50,425 bases of DNA from Sulfobacillus acidophilus (GCA_003023745.1 PXYV01000021.1:1-50425); one strand, 5' to 3'. Counted from the first letter of the stretch, positions 33,485 to 42,206 are shown. The notes: generated by a model from the sequence alone, not told the origin. Translations and numbers: made by a program.

Positions 33485-33569
33485 GTTAGCCGGCGGATGC
33501 GCGGGGGCATTGCGACAACAGGCCGCAAAAAGTTGACCGGGGTATCCAGATTTAGAAAGGCAGGCACGT

Positions 33570-34313
33570 ATGTCAGGTCATTCCAAATGGGCCAACATTA
33601 AGCGAAAAAAGGCTAAGGTCGATGCCGTCAAGGGGACAGTCTTCTCACGGTTGACCAAAGAGATTATGTCCGCCGCCAAACGGGGTGGCGGGAATCCCGA
33701 TACCAATTTTAGGCTGCGGTTGGCCATTGACAAGGCGAAAGCCAATAATCTGCCGTCAGCTAACATTGAGCGAGCGATTCGCCGCGCGACGGGGCAAGAA
33801 GCGGGAGTGAATTACGAAGAAACCGTTTACGAAGGCTATGGACCGGGTGGCACTGCGGTGTATCTCGATATTTTGACGGATAATCGCAACCGTACGGCGG
33901 GGGAAATCCGCCACATTTTCTCCCGTCACGGAGGCTCTTTGGGAGAAACGGGCTGCGTTGCGTGGATGTTTGAACCTCGGGGCCGGATTGTGCTTGCGCC
34001 TAATGCTAAGAGCGAGGAGGAGCTCTTAGATCTGGCCATTGACGCCGGGGCCGACGATCTGGCGGTCGATGGCGACGAGCATGTTGTCACGACGAGTCCC
34101 GACATGCTGGACGTGGTGCGCCAAGCGTTTGTGGATCAAGGAATTGGGGTTGACGAAGCAGAACTCGTGCGGGTGCCTAAGACGACGGTGGCGGTCTCGG
34201 GTCACGATGCGGAGGTCTTGGTGGAGCTTTTGGATCTGTTGGAAGATCATGATGATGTGCAGCATGTGTACGCTAATGCTGACCTGCCGGATGAGATCTT
34301 TGAGGAGCAATGA
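33570..34313 (+). CDS. YebC/PmpR-family protein
   Basis: This 247-residue protein opens with the family signature MSGHSKWANIKRKKAKVDA and continues with the TACO1-like three-domain pattern (GGGNPDTNFRLRLAIDKAKA, YGPGGTAVYLDILTDN, GCVAWMFEPRG). AGAAAGGCAGG lies before ATG 33570. Members are described as transcriptional regulators and, for related types, as translation factors that relieve ribosome stalling. Acidic residues dominate its C-terminal half. It ends the long housekeeping block of the window. Confidence 0.93.
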   Translation: MSGHSKWANIKRKKAKVDAVKGTVFSRLTKEIMSAAKRGGGNPDTNFRLRLAIDKAKANNLPSANIERAIRRATGQEAGVNYEETVYEGYGPGGTAVYLDILTDNRNRTAGEIRHIFSRHGGSLGETGCVAWMFEPRGRIVLAPNAKSEEELLDLAIDAGADDLAVDGDEHVVTTSPDMLDVVRQAFVDQGIGVDEAELVRVPKTTVAVSGHDAEVLVELLDLLEDHDDVQHVYANADLPDEIFEEQ

Positions 34314-34879
34314 GGTAGAGCGTTTCCCCACTTTCGAGAAGATTTAGCCAAGGAACAGGAAGCTTTGCGGCGCCATCTCATCCCACCGTAGTGAGTAACT
34401 GCGCCTAGACCCCCGGAGGCCAATAGTGGCGCTTCAACCGCACGAAGGTGAAGTTAATCCGCAGTGCTTCTGGTTCCAAGCGTCATAGTCAATGCCCCGT
34501 TGTGTTTTAGTGCCGGTGGCTCGGACGGACAGAGCCTAAGACTGCACAATGGTCATCAGATTGACTCAGAAAGCGGCAGCACCATGATGGGTGGGTGAAA
34601 TCAAGGGGTCAAGTCCCATACGGGCTAACCTAAGCCTGCCGCATCGCATTGGAGTGGGCGTTTACGAGGGCGCTCCACAAGCGGCGTCGCCCATGCGCGG
34701 GAATCCCGGCGCCAATCGGCCAGATTGACCAGTCCCCGGGCAATCATTTGAACGTCATGCCAAATGAGTGGGCCGGTACGCCACACGGCGGGGGACGTCG
34801 GATCGGACCGGAAATCCGTAGGGGGAAAGATCCGGACCGCCGGTCCGGATTGCCTGTGCGACCGACAGGTCGTAGTTCT
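34314..34879. other. Gene-free stretch after the YebC gene
   Basis: No plausible gene is seen in about 565 bp. Segments such as GGGGTCAAGTCCC (34604-34616) form small hairpins of the kind found at the beginning of group II introns, which would link this part to the possible structured RNA that follows. Otherwise I recognise nothing. Confidence 0.3.
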
Positions 34880-35260
34880 TGTTAATGAGAGTCTAACCCC
34901 GCCAGTTCACTCGTTCAAGTGGGGTAGGCGATAAGGGCAGGGTGTCTGGGGTAACCCAGAATCTGATGGGCCTGAGCCAAATTTCGGGGCCGTAACGAAC
35001 TGTGAACCCGTGGTGGCCTGACGGGAGTGGCGAGCTTTCGTGCTCTGAGCGAAGCCTTCTAATGCGGCGGTTAATGGAGGTATCGCTACCTGATAGCGAG
35101 AACGGAACGAGTAGCACCGCAGCATACTCCGCCGGGTGGTTAGGGATGGTACCGAGAGAAAGAACTGCGATTGACCCGGTGAGACCCTGTCTGGTCCGCA
35201 CGTCTGCGATGGATAAAAACAGAGAGCTAACGACTCATCGTAATCCGCCGGGGTGCTGTC
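34880..35260 (+). ncRNA. Possible degenerate structured RNA (group II intron-like)
   Basis: The plus strand is dense in short complementary pairs and GNRA-like turns: GGGGTAACCC, CGAGCTTTCGTGCTC, GGTATCGCTACCTGATAGCG and GACCCGGTGAGACCCTG. Phrases such as AATCTGATGG and GGAGGTATCGC resemble domain I of bacterial group II introns. Just after them an AUG-led frame begins MDKNRELTTHRNPPG, which has the feel of an intron-protein leader. No reverse transcriptase follows and no clear domain V was found, so if it is an intron it is an ORF-less remnant. The call is tentative. Confidence 0.3.
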
Positions 35261-35483
35261 CTGTGCGGATGACTTTTCGCGGCGAATCACAAGCCACCGC
35301 CCAATCAACCCGGCGATGGCCAAAGCCACCGGCGCGGTCAGACCGTTCGTCCCCGAAAGGGGATGGAAATTCATCGGCTCCACCCCCTTTGGGTTCAGCT
35401 CGCTGGAAAGTGGCTGACTGCAGACGTGGCACGCCCAAAGGGGGTCGATCGGGGCACTAAGGCCCACTCGACAGCATAATACA

Positions 35484-35503
35484 GCCCGTCCCGCGGGCCT
35501 TTT
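35484..35503 (+). terminator. Weak terminator-like hairpin
   Basis: GCCCG (35484-35488) and CGGGC (35494-35498) with a 5-nt loop are followed by CTTTT. It points away from the structured-RNA stretch and toward the convergent toxin gene. Confidence 0.4.
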
Positions 35504-35522
35504 GTTCAACTTCGGCAAACGC

Positions 35523-35789
35523 TCACAAACGGCGGTAGATGTCGCCCCGATTCCCGATGGCGATAATCAGGATGAGCAGCTCTTCCTGCTCAATGGAAAA
35601 CACGACGCGAAAGTCACCGATACGCAATCGTAGGAGCTCGTCGGTCCCCGCCAAACGCTTGACCTGCCGATTGGCGAGAGGATTCTTCGCCAACTCTAAC
35701 AAAGCCATCCGTATCCTGTGCCGCACGTCCAGAGGTTGTTTCTCAAGAAACTTGTGAGCCTGGCGACTGAACCGCAGCGTAAACATCAC
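35523..35789 (-). CDS. RelE/ParE-family toxin
   Basis: This is an 88-residue basic protein with the RelE-superfamily layout. The N-terminal helix pair is FSRQAHKFLEKQPLDVRHRI, the central strand set includes VKRLAGTDELLRLRIGDFRV, and the end is IIAIGNRGDIYRRL. Arg and Lys residues in the LRIGDFRVVF and C-terminal strands fit the ribosome-dependent mRNA cleavage site of RelE types. The start overlaps the antitoxin stop by four bases (ATGA), the normal order antitoxin then toxin. It is likely a functional toxin-antitoxin pair, expressed on the minus strand. Confidence 0.85.
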   Translation of the reverse strand: MMFTLRFSRQAHKFLEKQPLDVRHRIRMALLELAKNPLANRQVKRLAGTDELLRLRIGDFRVVFSIEQEELLILIIAIGNRGDIYRRL

Positions 35790-36013
35790 CGCTCGGGAAA
35801 CACGTCGTCGAAGGAGAGGGCCTTGCCGCGACGCATCTCATCGCGAATCCGTCGGTACTCGGCTAGCTCTTCCGCGCTGACGGGCTCATCATCTTCATCA
35901 ATCAATTTGCTGATGAGGTCGGCCAGGGCCGACAACTTATCAGCGGGTAGATCGTCAATGACACGATGCAATTGTTCGCGAGACAGAGTCACGTGTATCA
36001 CCTCTGCCCACAT
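35786..36013 (-). CDS. Antitoxin of the RelE-type pair
   Basis: This is a 75-residue acidic protein (start ATG 36013, or the inner GTG coding VTLSREQ). It is mostly helical, with LPADKLSALADLISKLIDEDDEPVSAEELAEY. Its C-terminal half (IRDEMRRGKALSFDDVF) has the short motif by which such antitoxins wrap around RelE toxins. It has no recognisable ribbon-helix-helix signature, so autoregulation by DNA binding is uncertain. It overlaps the toxin gene downstream. Confidence 0.75.
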   Translation of the reverse strand: MWAEVIHVTLSREQLHRVIDDLPADKLSALADLISKLIDEDDEPVSAEELAEYRRIRDEMRRGKALSFDDVFPER

Positions 36014-36508
36014 TCTATCACGCCATTGTGCTCCCGCTCACGACCGATGTGGCTGCTGTGGGTATGGTGGGTCGGGGTCAACAATCAGTCACCTACCATG
36101 GGTAGCGGCTGGCTCGGGAGTCAACCGCAGATGAACACGGACCACTGTCGATTCCCACAAGATACCGGGCCGCGGGTGGTACGATACAGATGTGAGCCGG
36201 GGAAGGCAAGGCCGGCCGGTGTGGCGAGGGATTTGTCAGTTGGACCTGCATATACCATTTTCCTGTGGTTAGATTTTTCGGCTTACCAGACTATTAGGAT
36301 GGCCGCTGGACAACATGTGCATTGGCTGGCGGCCCCGCACGTCGCCGGGACATTGAGTAGCATTACCATAGATGGGGCGGGGCTGGCTCTGCACCTTTCG
36401 GCCGCAGGGGAAGATTGACCTCGAGGTAGGGCGCTTCACGAACACACTCACGGCGGGACCGGCACATAAATCGGGGCTCTCGCTGCGACACTTCGTTTGG
36501 GTGCCCTC
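36014..36508. other. Intergenic region before the sulfide-oxidation cluster
   Basis: Nearly 500 bp contain only frames without ribosome sites or family features. The antitoxin promoter should read out of the left end. I see no RNA gene. Confidence 0.35.
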
Positions 36509-36552
36509 TTGACGTAATATACCGTACTTGGTATTACTATATCATGTAATAC
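36509..36552 (+). promoter_or_regulatory. Promoter with overlapping GTAATA palindrome (sulfide cluster)
   Basis: TTGACG (36509-36514) and TATTAC (36532-36537) are 17 bp apart. GTAATATACC (36514-36523) and GGTATTAC (36530-36537) form an inverted repeat across the promoter, and GTAATAC occurs again at 36546-36552. Such AT-rich palindromes over promoters of persulfide dioxygenase and SQR genes are typical targets of sulfide-sensing ArsR-type (BigR/SqrR) or CsoR-type repressors. The regulator itself is not in the window. Confidence 0.55.
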
Positions 36553-36623
36553 GTTGGTGAAAGCACTTTCGTAGATATTACCATTGTATTGAACTGATTT
36601 GCCAGAGGAAAGGATGAGCCGCA

Positions 36624-37376
36624 GTGATTTGGTATCCGATGAACGACCCTAGCCTTGGGTGTTCCTCCTTTATTGTAGGAGATTCCGCCTCGGGTGAGGG
36701 CATCGTGGTCGATCCGCTAGGCGCGATTGGTGTATCGGACTACGTTTTAGCCGCGCAAGACCTTGGAATAACGGTGGTCGAAGTGGTTGAAACACACGTG
36801 CATGCCGATCATGCGTCTTGCGCCCGCGAATTGGCGGCGGCATTGGGAGTCTCGCATGGCTTAAGTCACCGGGCACCGGCTCAGTTTCCGTTTCACAAGC
36901 TGAGCGAGGGTGATGTCCTAACCGTGGGGTCGGTGACGTTAACCGTGTGGGAGACCCCGGGGCATACGCCGGACAGTATTTCTCTGGTGGTGCGCGACAA
37001 GCGTCGGGGCGATGACGCCTGGGCTGTATTAACCGGTGACAGTCTGTTTGTGGGGGATGTGGGTCGGCCCGATCTCGCGGATGCGGATCCGCAAATGATT
37101 CGCAGGGCATCGCACGACCAGTTTCACAGCGTGAACAGATTGATGGCTCTGCCCGACTTTACGGAAGTGTGGCCGGCGCATTATGGGGCTTCGCCCTGTG
37201 GAGGACTCTTTATGGATCAGCGAACGAATTCGACGATTGGGTACGAACGACGGTACAACCCCTTTTTGCGCATCGCAGATGCTGAGACATTTGTTGAACA
37301 GCAACAACGGCTATTAAAACCTCAGCCTGAGGAGGCTCAGAAACTACGCGCACAAAACTTGGGACGGTCAGCTTAG
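36624..37376 (+). CDS. Persulfide dioxygenase-like MBL-fold protein
   Basis: This is a 250-residue metallo-beta-lactamase-fold enzyme beginning at GTG 36624, ten bases after AAAGGA. The metal site motif is THVHADHASCARELA, with later His and Asp ligands in ETPGHTPDS, LTGDSLFVGDVGRPDL and VWPAHYGAS. The GDVGRPDL segment is characteristic of the ETHE1/persulfide dioxygenase and glyoxalase-II-like branch. Iron-dependent members oxidise glutathione persulfide or similar persulfides to sulfite. The two genes that follow, a rhodanese and a sulfide:quinone reductase, make that role very likely here. Confidence 0.85.
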   Translation: MIWYPMNDPSLGCSSFIVGDSASGEGIVVDPLGAIGVSDYVLAAQDLGITVVEVVETHVHADHASCARELAAALGVSHGLSHRAPAQFPFHKLSEGDVLTVGSVTLTVWETPGHTPDSISLVVRDKRRGDDAWAVLTGDSLFVGDVGRPDLADADPQMIRRASHDQFHSVNRLMALPDFTEVWPAHYGASPCGGLFMDQRTNSTIGYERRYNPFLRIADAETFVEQQQRLLKPQPEEAQKLRAQNLGRSA

Positions 37377-37392
37377 ACGGGAGGGATTTTGG

Positions 37393-38010
37393 GTGACGGT
37401 TCAAGAATTGCACAGTCTTGTGGATTCCTCAAATGCAGTATTGCTAGACATTCGTTTGGGGCGCGCCTATGCCGAGGGGCATATACGAGGGGCAGTTTCC
37501 GCTCCCTTTAGTCAACGTGGCTGGGCGCGATCCGTTGCAGCCTGGATGCGCCGCGAAGCGCCATCATATGCGGTGATTTTGTTCGGAGACAACCAGATTG
37601 TGACTCAATCGGCCGCGCAGGCCTTAAAGGCCGAGGGAATTGTGATTGAAGCGGTATGGGATCAGGGCCTGGGCCCGTGGCGGGAAATCGGATTGCCGGT
37701 CGTGCGCGTTGACAACATTACGGTGGATGTTTTGCGCACCGAACTGGAAACGTGGGCGGTAATCGATGTCCGGGAACCTTATGAACATCGTAGCGGTGTC
37801 ATACCCGGTGCGTTGAAGGTGCCGCTTGCACAATTGCCTCAAAGGATGCAGGAATTGGATCCCAACCAACGGTATGCGGTTATTTGCGCCACGGGGAGTC
37901 GCAGTCAAAGCGCAGCCGCATGGCTTGCCGAGCAAGGATTTCAGGTGGCTAATGTGGTAGGCGGCATGAGCTTGTGGCTGGGCGGGCGGCATCCAGTGGA
38001 ACGCGGGTAA
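37393..38010 (+). CDS. Tandem rhodanese-domain sulfurtransferase
   Basis: This is a 205-residue protein with two rhodanese folds, starting at GTG 37393 with GGGAGGG upstream. The first domain (LLDIRLGRAYAEGHIRGAVS) has VILFGDNQ where the active-site loop should be and no cysteine there. The second (VIDVREPYEHRSGVIPGALK) has ICATGSRSQSAAAWL, an intact CxxxxR(S) loop whose Cys carries the persulfide. So it is a one-active-site tandem rhodanese like classic thiosulfate sulfurtransferases. It lies 16 bp after the persulfide dioxygenase gene and can feed it with persulfide sulfur, or produce thiosulfate. Confidence 0.85.
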   Translation: MTVQELHSLVDSSNAVLLDIRLGRAYAEGHIRGAVSAPFSQRGWARSVAAWMRREAPSYAVILFGDNQIVTQSAAQALKAEGIVIEAVWDQGLGPWREIGLPVVRVDNITVDVLRTELETWAVIDVREPYEHRSGVIPGALKVPLAQLPQRMQELDPNQRYAVICATGSRSQSAAAWLAEQGFQVANVVGGMSLWLGGRHPVERG

Positions 38011-38060
38011 AGCACAGGACTTGACGATCGAAGTGTTCTCGACGAGGCGTTGAGATAGGG

Positions 38061-38113
38061 GGGCGCGCGCCGGGATCGGCTCAGCGTCCCCGTATAGGCT
38101 TTTGCGCGCGCCC
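38061..38113. repeat. Perfect 10-bp GC inverted repeat with 33-nt loop
   Basis: GGGCGCGCGC (38061-38070) and GCGCGCGCCC (38104-38113) are exact complements in the 217-bp gap between the rhodanese and SQR genes. No T-run follows on either side. It could slow polymerase, form a transcript-processing hairpin or be an element remnant. Confidence 0.5.
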
Positions 38114-38227
38114 TGTGGGTTGCACCTGGTCGCGATTAGAATTTCGCAGAGCGCAACGCTATGGTTAGGTGTCGCGGCCAAAGTGCGATAAAATTTTTAA
38201 AAATTGCGGCATAAGGAGGGATTTGGA

Positions 38228-39496
38228 TTGGGAAAACCTCACGTTGTGGTGTTAGGCGCTAATTTTGCGGGGCTGGCCGCCGCGCAAAAAATTCGAGAGT
38301 TTGCCCGCGATCGTGTTGATATCACGGTCATCGACCGCAAAACCTATTTGTTGTTTGTTCCCAATATTGGTTTGGAGGTGCTAGAGGACCGCAACCCACA
38401 AGAGACGATGTGGATGCCACTGATTCCGGCCATGAAAGCCGACAACCTAACCTTTGTCGTTGGGGAAGTGATGTCGATCGACGTGGACTCGCAAGTGGTG
38501 GAGTTTAATCCCAATGAACGGCCAGGCTCGGCGATGTCGGCGCTTCATTACGATTACTTGGTCGTCGCGTTGGGAGCGAAGTTGGCTTACGACCAAATTC
38601 GGGGATTTGATGCGTTCGGGCATACGGTGAGCGACACCTTTTATGGAAACCGTCTGCGACACTACTTATTCCACGAATATCGGGGAGGCCCTGTCGCTGT
38701 TGGATCTGCCCGCTTTCATCAAGGTACAAAAACTCAGCATTTGATTCCCGCGGCGGTCGCGGCGTGTGAGGGGCCCCCGGTGGAGGTGACGCTGAGCATG
38801 GGGGCGTGGTTAAAAAATCATAATTTTGGGGGACCTGAGCAGGTAACCGTATTTACGCCGGGGGAGTGGATTGCGGAAGACGCCGGCATGGGCGTGGTCA
38901 AGACACTTCTCGGGCGCGCCAGTAGCGCCGGTTTTCATTATCTCAACAATACGTACGATATTCAGGAAATCACGGGTGAGGGCATCGAGTTCGTGAATGG
39001 CCCGAGTGTCGAGGCGGAATTGAAGATTATTTTTCCAGATTGGCAGCCTCATGCCTTTATGAAGGACTTGCCCATCTCCGATGAGGTCGGATTTGTGGTC
39101 ACAGATATGACGATGCGTAATCCCGACTATCCGAACGTGTTGGCATGTGGAGATGCGGCGGCGGTGAGCGTGCCGAAATTGGGAATGTTGGCCCATCTTG
39201 GAGCGGAGGCCGTGGCACGGCAGGTGGCTAAGGATGTTGGGATGATGCCTGCCAGTATAGCGGACCGGCCGATGGAACCCATTGTCAACTGCATTGGCGA
39301 TATGGGAGATAACGAAGCTTTTTACATCAGCTCCAACACCTGGTATGGCGGGAAGCGCGAAATCTTCCGCACCGGCCGCATCCCCTATTTATTGAAGCTG
39401 CAATACAAAGAGATGTTCTTCCGCAACAAAGGAAAAGTTCCTGACTGGGGCATGCCGACGGCGGACATCCTGGCAGAACTATTGGGAAAGGAGTGA
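38228..39496 (+). CDS. sqr: Sulfide:quinone oxidoreductase
   Basis: This is a 422-residue flavoprotein. TTG 38228, seven bases after AAGGAGGG, is preferred to an ATG at 38204 that precedes the ribosome site. The FAD-binding start is HVVVLGANFAGLAAAQKIR, and the second dinucleotide region ends in VLACGDAAAVSVPK. Cysteines in AACEGPP and in PIVNCIGDMG sit where SQR enzymes carry the pair that moves sulfur during oxidation of sulfide to polysulfide. The CGDAAAV cysteine is common to the fold. The C-terminal part has amphipathic helices (YLLKLQYKEMFFR) for membrane contact. Electrons go to the quinone pool. The type within the SQR family is not clear. Confidence 0.85.
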   Translation: MGKPHVVVLGANFAGLAAAQKIREFARDRVDITVIDRKTYLLFVPNIGLEVLEDRNPQETMWMPLIPAMKADNLTFVVGEVMSIDVDSQVVEFNPNERPGSAMSALHYDYLVVALGAKLAYDQIRGFDAFGHTVSDTFYGNRLRHYLFHEYRGGPVAVGSARFHQGTKTQHLIPAAVAACEGPPVEVTLSMGAWLKNHNFGGPEQVTVFTPGEWIAEDAGMGVVKTLLGRASSAGFHYLNNTYDIQEITGEGIEFVNGPSVEAELKIIFPDWQPHAFMKDLPISDEVGFVVTDMTMRNPDYPNVLACGDAAAVSVPKLGMLAHLGAEAVARQVAKDVGMMPASIADRPMEPIVNCIGDMGDNEAFYISSNTWYGGKREIFRTGRIPYLLKLQYKEMFFRNKGKVPDWGMPTADILAELLGKE

Positions 39497-39501
39497 CGGT
39501 C

Positions 39502-40011
39502 ATGGCAGTGACGGACTCGGTATTGACTGACTCGCAGTGGAAGGGGCTGCAACTGCTTGGCGATTTAGCCGTCAACCTGAATAAGGTGATCGAGGGCCCC
39601 GCAGGTGCCGTGGCAGCCGGGTACATTGCTCAGGCGTCGACAATGATGCCCGAGGGGACGTTGGACGCAGTGCAGCATGCCTTGCGCCTTTTGGTGCAAT
39701 GGCACGAGTCGGGATTTTTAGATGAGATCGCGACTGTTGCAGACCTTGTGTCGGGAATGTTGTCCTCGCAAGCGCTCTCTCTCGCCCTTCAAGAGCCGGC
39801 AGGTATTTTGCAAGAGGTGAAGGAAGACCTCAAGCGTGTGGAACAGGATCAGAAAGATGTGGTGGGACACTTCGGGGGATTGGGCGCCATGATGCGCATT
39901 ATGAAGGACCCTGACGTCCAGGCGGGCCTATGGACGATGGCGCACCTGGCAGGGAAGTTGGGGTCAGCGGTGCGCAAAAAAAGTTCAACGGCGTCAGCAT
40001 CCAATGGATAA
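39502..40011 (+). CDS. DUF1641 protein, probable SQR partner
   Basis: This is a 169-residue helical protein. ATG 39502 has AAAGGAG eight bases before it; a GTG at 39493 overlaps the SQR stop and is the alternative. The pattern GLLVNLNKVIEGPAG-like (here LAVNLNKVIEGPAGAVAAGY), with LRLLVQWHESGFLDEIATV and MMRIMKDPDVQAGLWTMAHL, matches DUF1641. This is a family found next to SQR and formate dehydrogenase genes in Bacillus and archaea, probably helping electron transfer or membrane attachment. The function has not been defined. Overlap or close spacing with sqr implies coupling. Confidence 0.75.
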   Translation: MAVTDSVLTDSQWKGLQLLGDLAVNLNKVIEGPAGAVAAGYIAQASTMMPEGTLDAVQHALRLLVQWHESGFLDEIATVADLVSGMLSSQALSLALQEPAGILQEVKEDLKRVEQDQKDVVGHFGGLGAMMRIMKDPDVQAGLWTMAHLAGKLGSAVRKKSSTASASNG

Positions 40012-40542
40012 TGCAGCGGTCCAGGGCAATAGCCCTAGACGGTCGCGACGGGTGCGCGAGCGTTAATCAATTTAACCAATCGGTACAAATGGTGTGGAGA
40101 CGCGACGAGGCAAAATGGGATTAGACTGTCCGGTTTTCAAAGCGCTGGCGTGGACCGCAAATCGCAAATCAGGGCGACGATGGGGGCTGACCCGGTATAC
40201 GGCTCCAATGGGCCTCTTCCGCGGATCCGGCAGCTTTCTCGGATAATAGGACGGGCTCTCGCTTTAACGGCAACGATGCAGTCTCGGGGCAAGCTGAGGG
40301 TTTGCCTAAGTGTTTCCGATCGACGCCCGCGTGAAAGCCGGTCGGGCTATTTCTTGTTGTTTTTGTTGACTGCGGATGTCGGGCGAGCCATGCGCCTTAC
40401 TTCGAAACCAGTGGTGCACCTGGAGCTATTTAAAATAGTCCGGTAGGAAGCTCACGAATTGATGAGCGATTCGAGTGGGTAACGATTGTGGTATAGTAAT
40501 GGCAACTTTCTTCGGTTATTGCAACAAAAGGGGAGAATCTCC
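40012..40542. other. Intergenic region before citramalate synthase, with promoter
   Basis: About 530 bp lack a convincing gene. An extended -10 box TGGTATAGT lies at 40489-40497, 46 bp before the cimA start. No T-box or other leader with a clear fold was found, although the ribosome site AAAAGGGGAG is strong. Confidence 0.4.
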
Positions 40543-42120
40543 ATGGAACGCGTCTATCTGTACGACACGACCTTGCGCGATGGCACTCAGCGGCGCGGTT
40601 TGAGTCTTTCGCTGGAGGACAAAATTCAGATTGCGGCGCTTTTGGACGATTTTGGCTTTGACTATATTGAGGGGGGGTGGCCCGCGTCCAACCCTAAGGA
40701 TACGGCGTTTTTCGAACGGACGCGGGGCACCACCAAGAATTCGCAAATTGCAGCCTTTGGCAGTACGCGGCGCAAGGGTATTCGTGCCGACGAGGACTTA
40801 AGTTTACGGGCGATTGTCGACCTCGAGGTTTCCGTTGCTACCATATTTGGCAAGGCATCGCTGTTTCAGGTGGAGAAAATTCTAGAGACAGACCGCGCCG
40901 AAAATTTGCGAATGGTCGAAGAGTCGGTTCGATTTTTGGTTGATCATGGGATTACTGTGATTTTTGATGCTGAACATTACTTTGACGGTCTTACGGTGGA
41001 TGCCCAGTACGCATTGGCGGTACTCGCCGCCGCCGAGCAAGGGGGAGCGGCTTGGGTCGTGTTGTGCGATACCAATGGAGGCAGTTTGCCGGCTTGGATT
41101 CGGCACGGTGTCGAAGAGGCCCAGACGGTGATCCGGTTGCCGCTGGGCATTCACGCGCATAATGATGCCGGATTGGCCGTGGCCAATTCTTTAGAGGCCG
41201 TGGCGGCAGGTGCCACGATGGTGCAGGGTACGATCAATGGGTATGGGGAGCGCTGTGGTAACGCGAACTTGTGTACCGTTTGGCCGAATTTGGTGTGGAA
41301 AATGAATCGGCCATGTGGGCGTACGGACCGACTGCAAGACTTGACCCGCCTGTCTCGAACCGTGGCGGAGATTGCCAACTTGGCGCCGGATGACGGCGCT
41401 CCGTATGTGGGAGAGAATGCGTTTACGCATAAAGCGGGTGTGCATGCGGGAGCGGTTCGCAAGTATCCGCAAGCGTACGAACATATCGAGCCGAGCCGCA
41501 TTGGTCAAACGCGCCGCATATTGGTTTCGGAACTGGCCGGGCGTTCCAATCTCCTCTACCATTTTGATGAGCTCTTAGATGCCGAGCAAATCCAGTCGTT
41601 GATTGAGCAAGTCAAGGACTTGGAGGCGCAAGGCTATCAGTTCGAGGATGCCGAGTCGTCTATGCGGTTGATGGTAGAGCGTTCGGTTAAGCGCCTGCCC
41701 AGCTATTACGCGGTTGAACGTTTTCATGTGTCGGTGACCCACGATCAACAGTCGATATGTGAAGCCACGGTCCGAATGCGGGTGGGTGAGGGCCACTTCG
41801 TGGAGGTGGGTGAAGGGGCAGGGCCGGTGCAGGCGCTGGATGACGCGATGCGTAAGGCGCTGACCGAAGTCTACCCGCAAGTGCGTGAATTGAGGCTGAC
41901 TGACTACAAAGTTCGGGTACTGGACGGCCGTGATGCTACCGGCGCGGCGGTGCGGGTATGGATGCGGTCGGAATACGGTGACGGCGTGATTCAGACCGTA
42001 GGCGTGTCGCGTAACATTTTAGTGGCCTCATGGCAAGCGTTAACAGATTCCATTGATTATTTGCTCTGGAGCACAGAGGTGCCAAGTCGTCATGTGGCCA
42101 ACGCCGATTCAGTCGTCTAG
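40543..42120 (+). CDS. cimA: Citramalate synthase
   Basis: This is a 525-residue enzyme that condenses pyruvate with acetyl-CoA to (R)-citramalate, giving the isoleucine precursor 2-ketobutyrate without threonine. ATG 40543 with AGGGGAG is preferred. The DRE-TIM motif is YDTTLRDGTQRRGLS, the metal-binding HxHND appears as GIHAHNDAGLAVANS, and the insert FTHKAGVHAGAV is typical. The C-terminal LeuA-type regulatory domain (residues about 390-510) binds isoleucine. The EGGWPASNPKD segment is the CimA rather than LeuA version. It stands alone, so regulation is by its own promoter and feedback. Confidence 0.9.
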   Translation: MERVYLYDTTLRDGTQRRGLSLSLEDKIQIAALLDDFGFDYIEGGWPASNPKDTAFFERTRGTTKNSQIAAFGSTRRKGIRADEDLSLRAIVDLEVSVATIFGKASLFQVEKILETDRAENLRMVEESVRFLVDHGITVIFDAEHYFDGLTVDAQYALAVLAAAEQGGAAWVVLCDTNGGSLPAWIRHGVEEAQTVIRLPLGIHAHNDAGLAVANSLEAVAAGATMVQGTINGYGERCGNANLCTVWPNLVWKMNRPCGRTDRLQDLTRLSRTVAEIANLAPDDGAPYVGENAFTHKAGVHAGAVRKYPQAYEHIEPSRIGQTRRILVSELAGRSNLLYHFDELLDAEQIQSLIEQVKDLEAQGYQFEDAESSMRLMVERSVKRLPSYYAVERFHVSVTHDQQSICEATVRMRVGEGHFVEVGEGAGPVQALDDAMRKALTEVYPQVRELRLTDYKVRVLDGRDATGAAVRVWMRSEYGDGVIQTVGVSRNILVASWQALTDSIDYLLWSTEVPSRHVANADSVV

Positions 42121-42174
42121 GACCACCCATGGTCGGCTAGAACGGACATCAGGCAAATGCACTCGTCCTAAACA

Positions 42175-42206
42175 ATGCCCGGTATAGTTTAACCCATACC
42201 GGGCAT
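42175..42206. terminator. 11-bp perfect hairpin after cimA
   Basis: ATGCCCGGTAT (42175-42185) and ATACCGGGCAT (42196-42206) pair perfectly around a 10-nt loop, between convergent genes. No T-run follows on either strand, so it is a terminator by position only. Confidence 0.5.

Noticed and set aside
34907..35518. 203-codon minus ORF after the YebC gene
   Set aside because: Only a short stretch (VALAIAGLIGRWLVIRREK from about 35374) looks protein-like. The rest is the reverse of the structured-RNA-like region.
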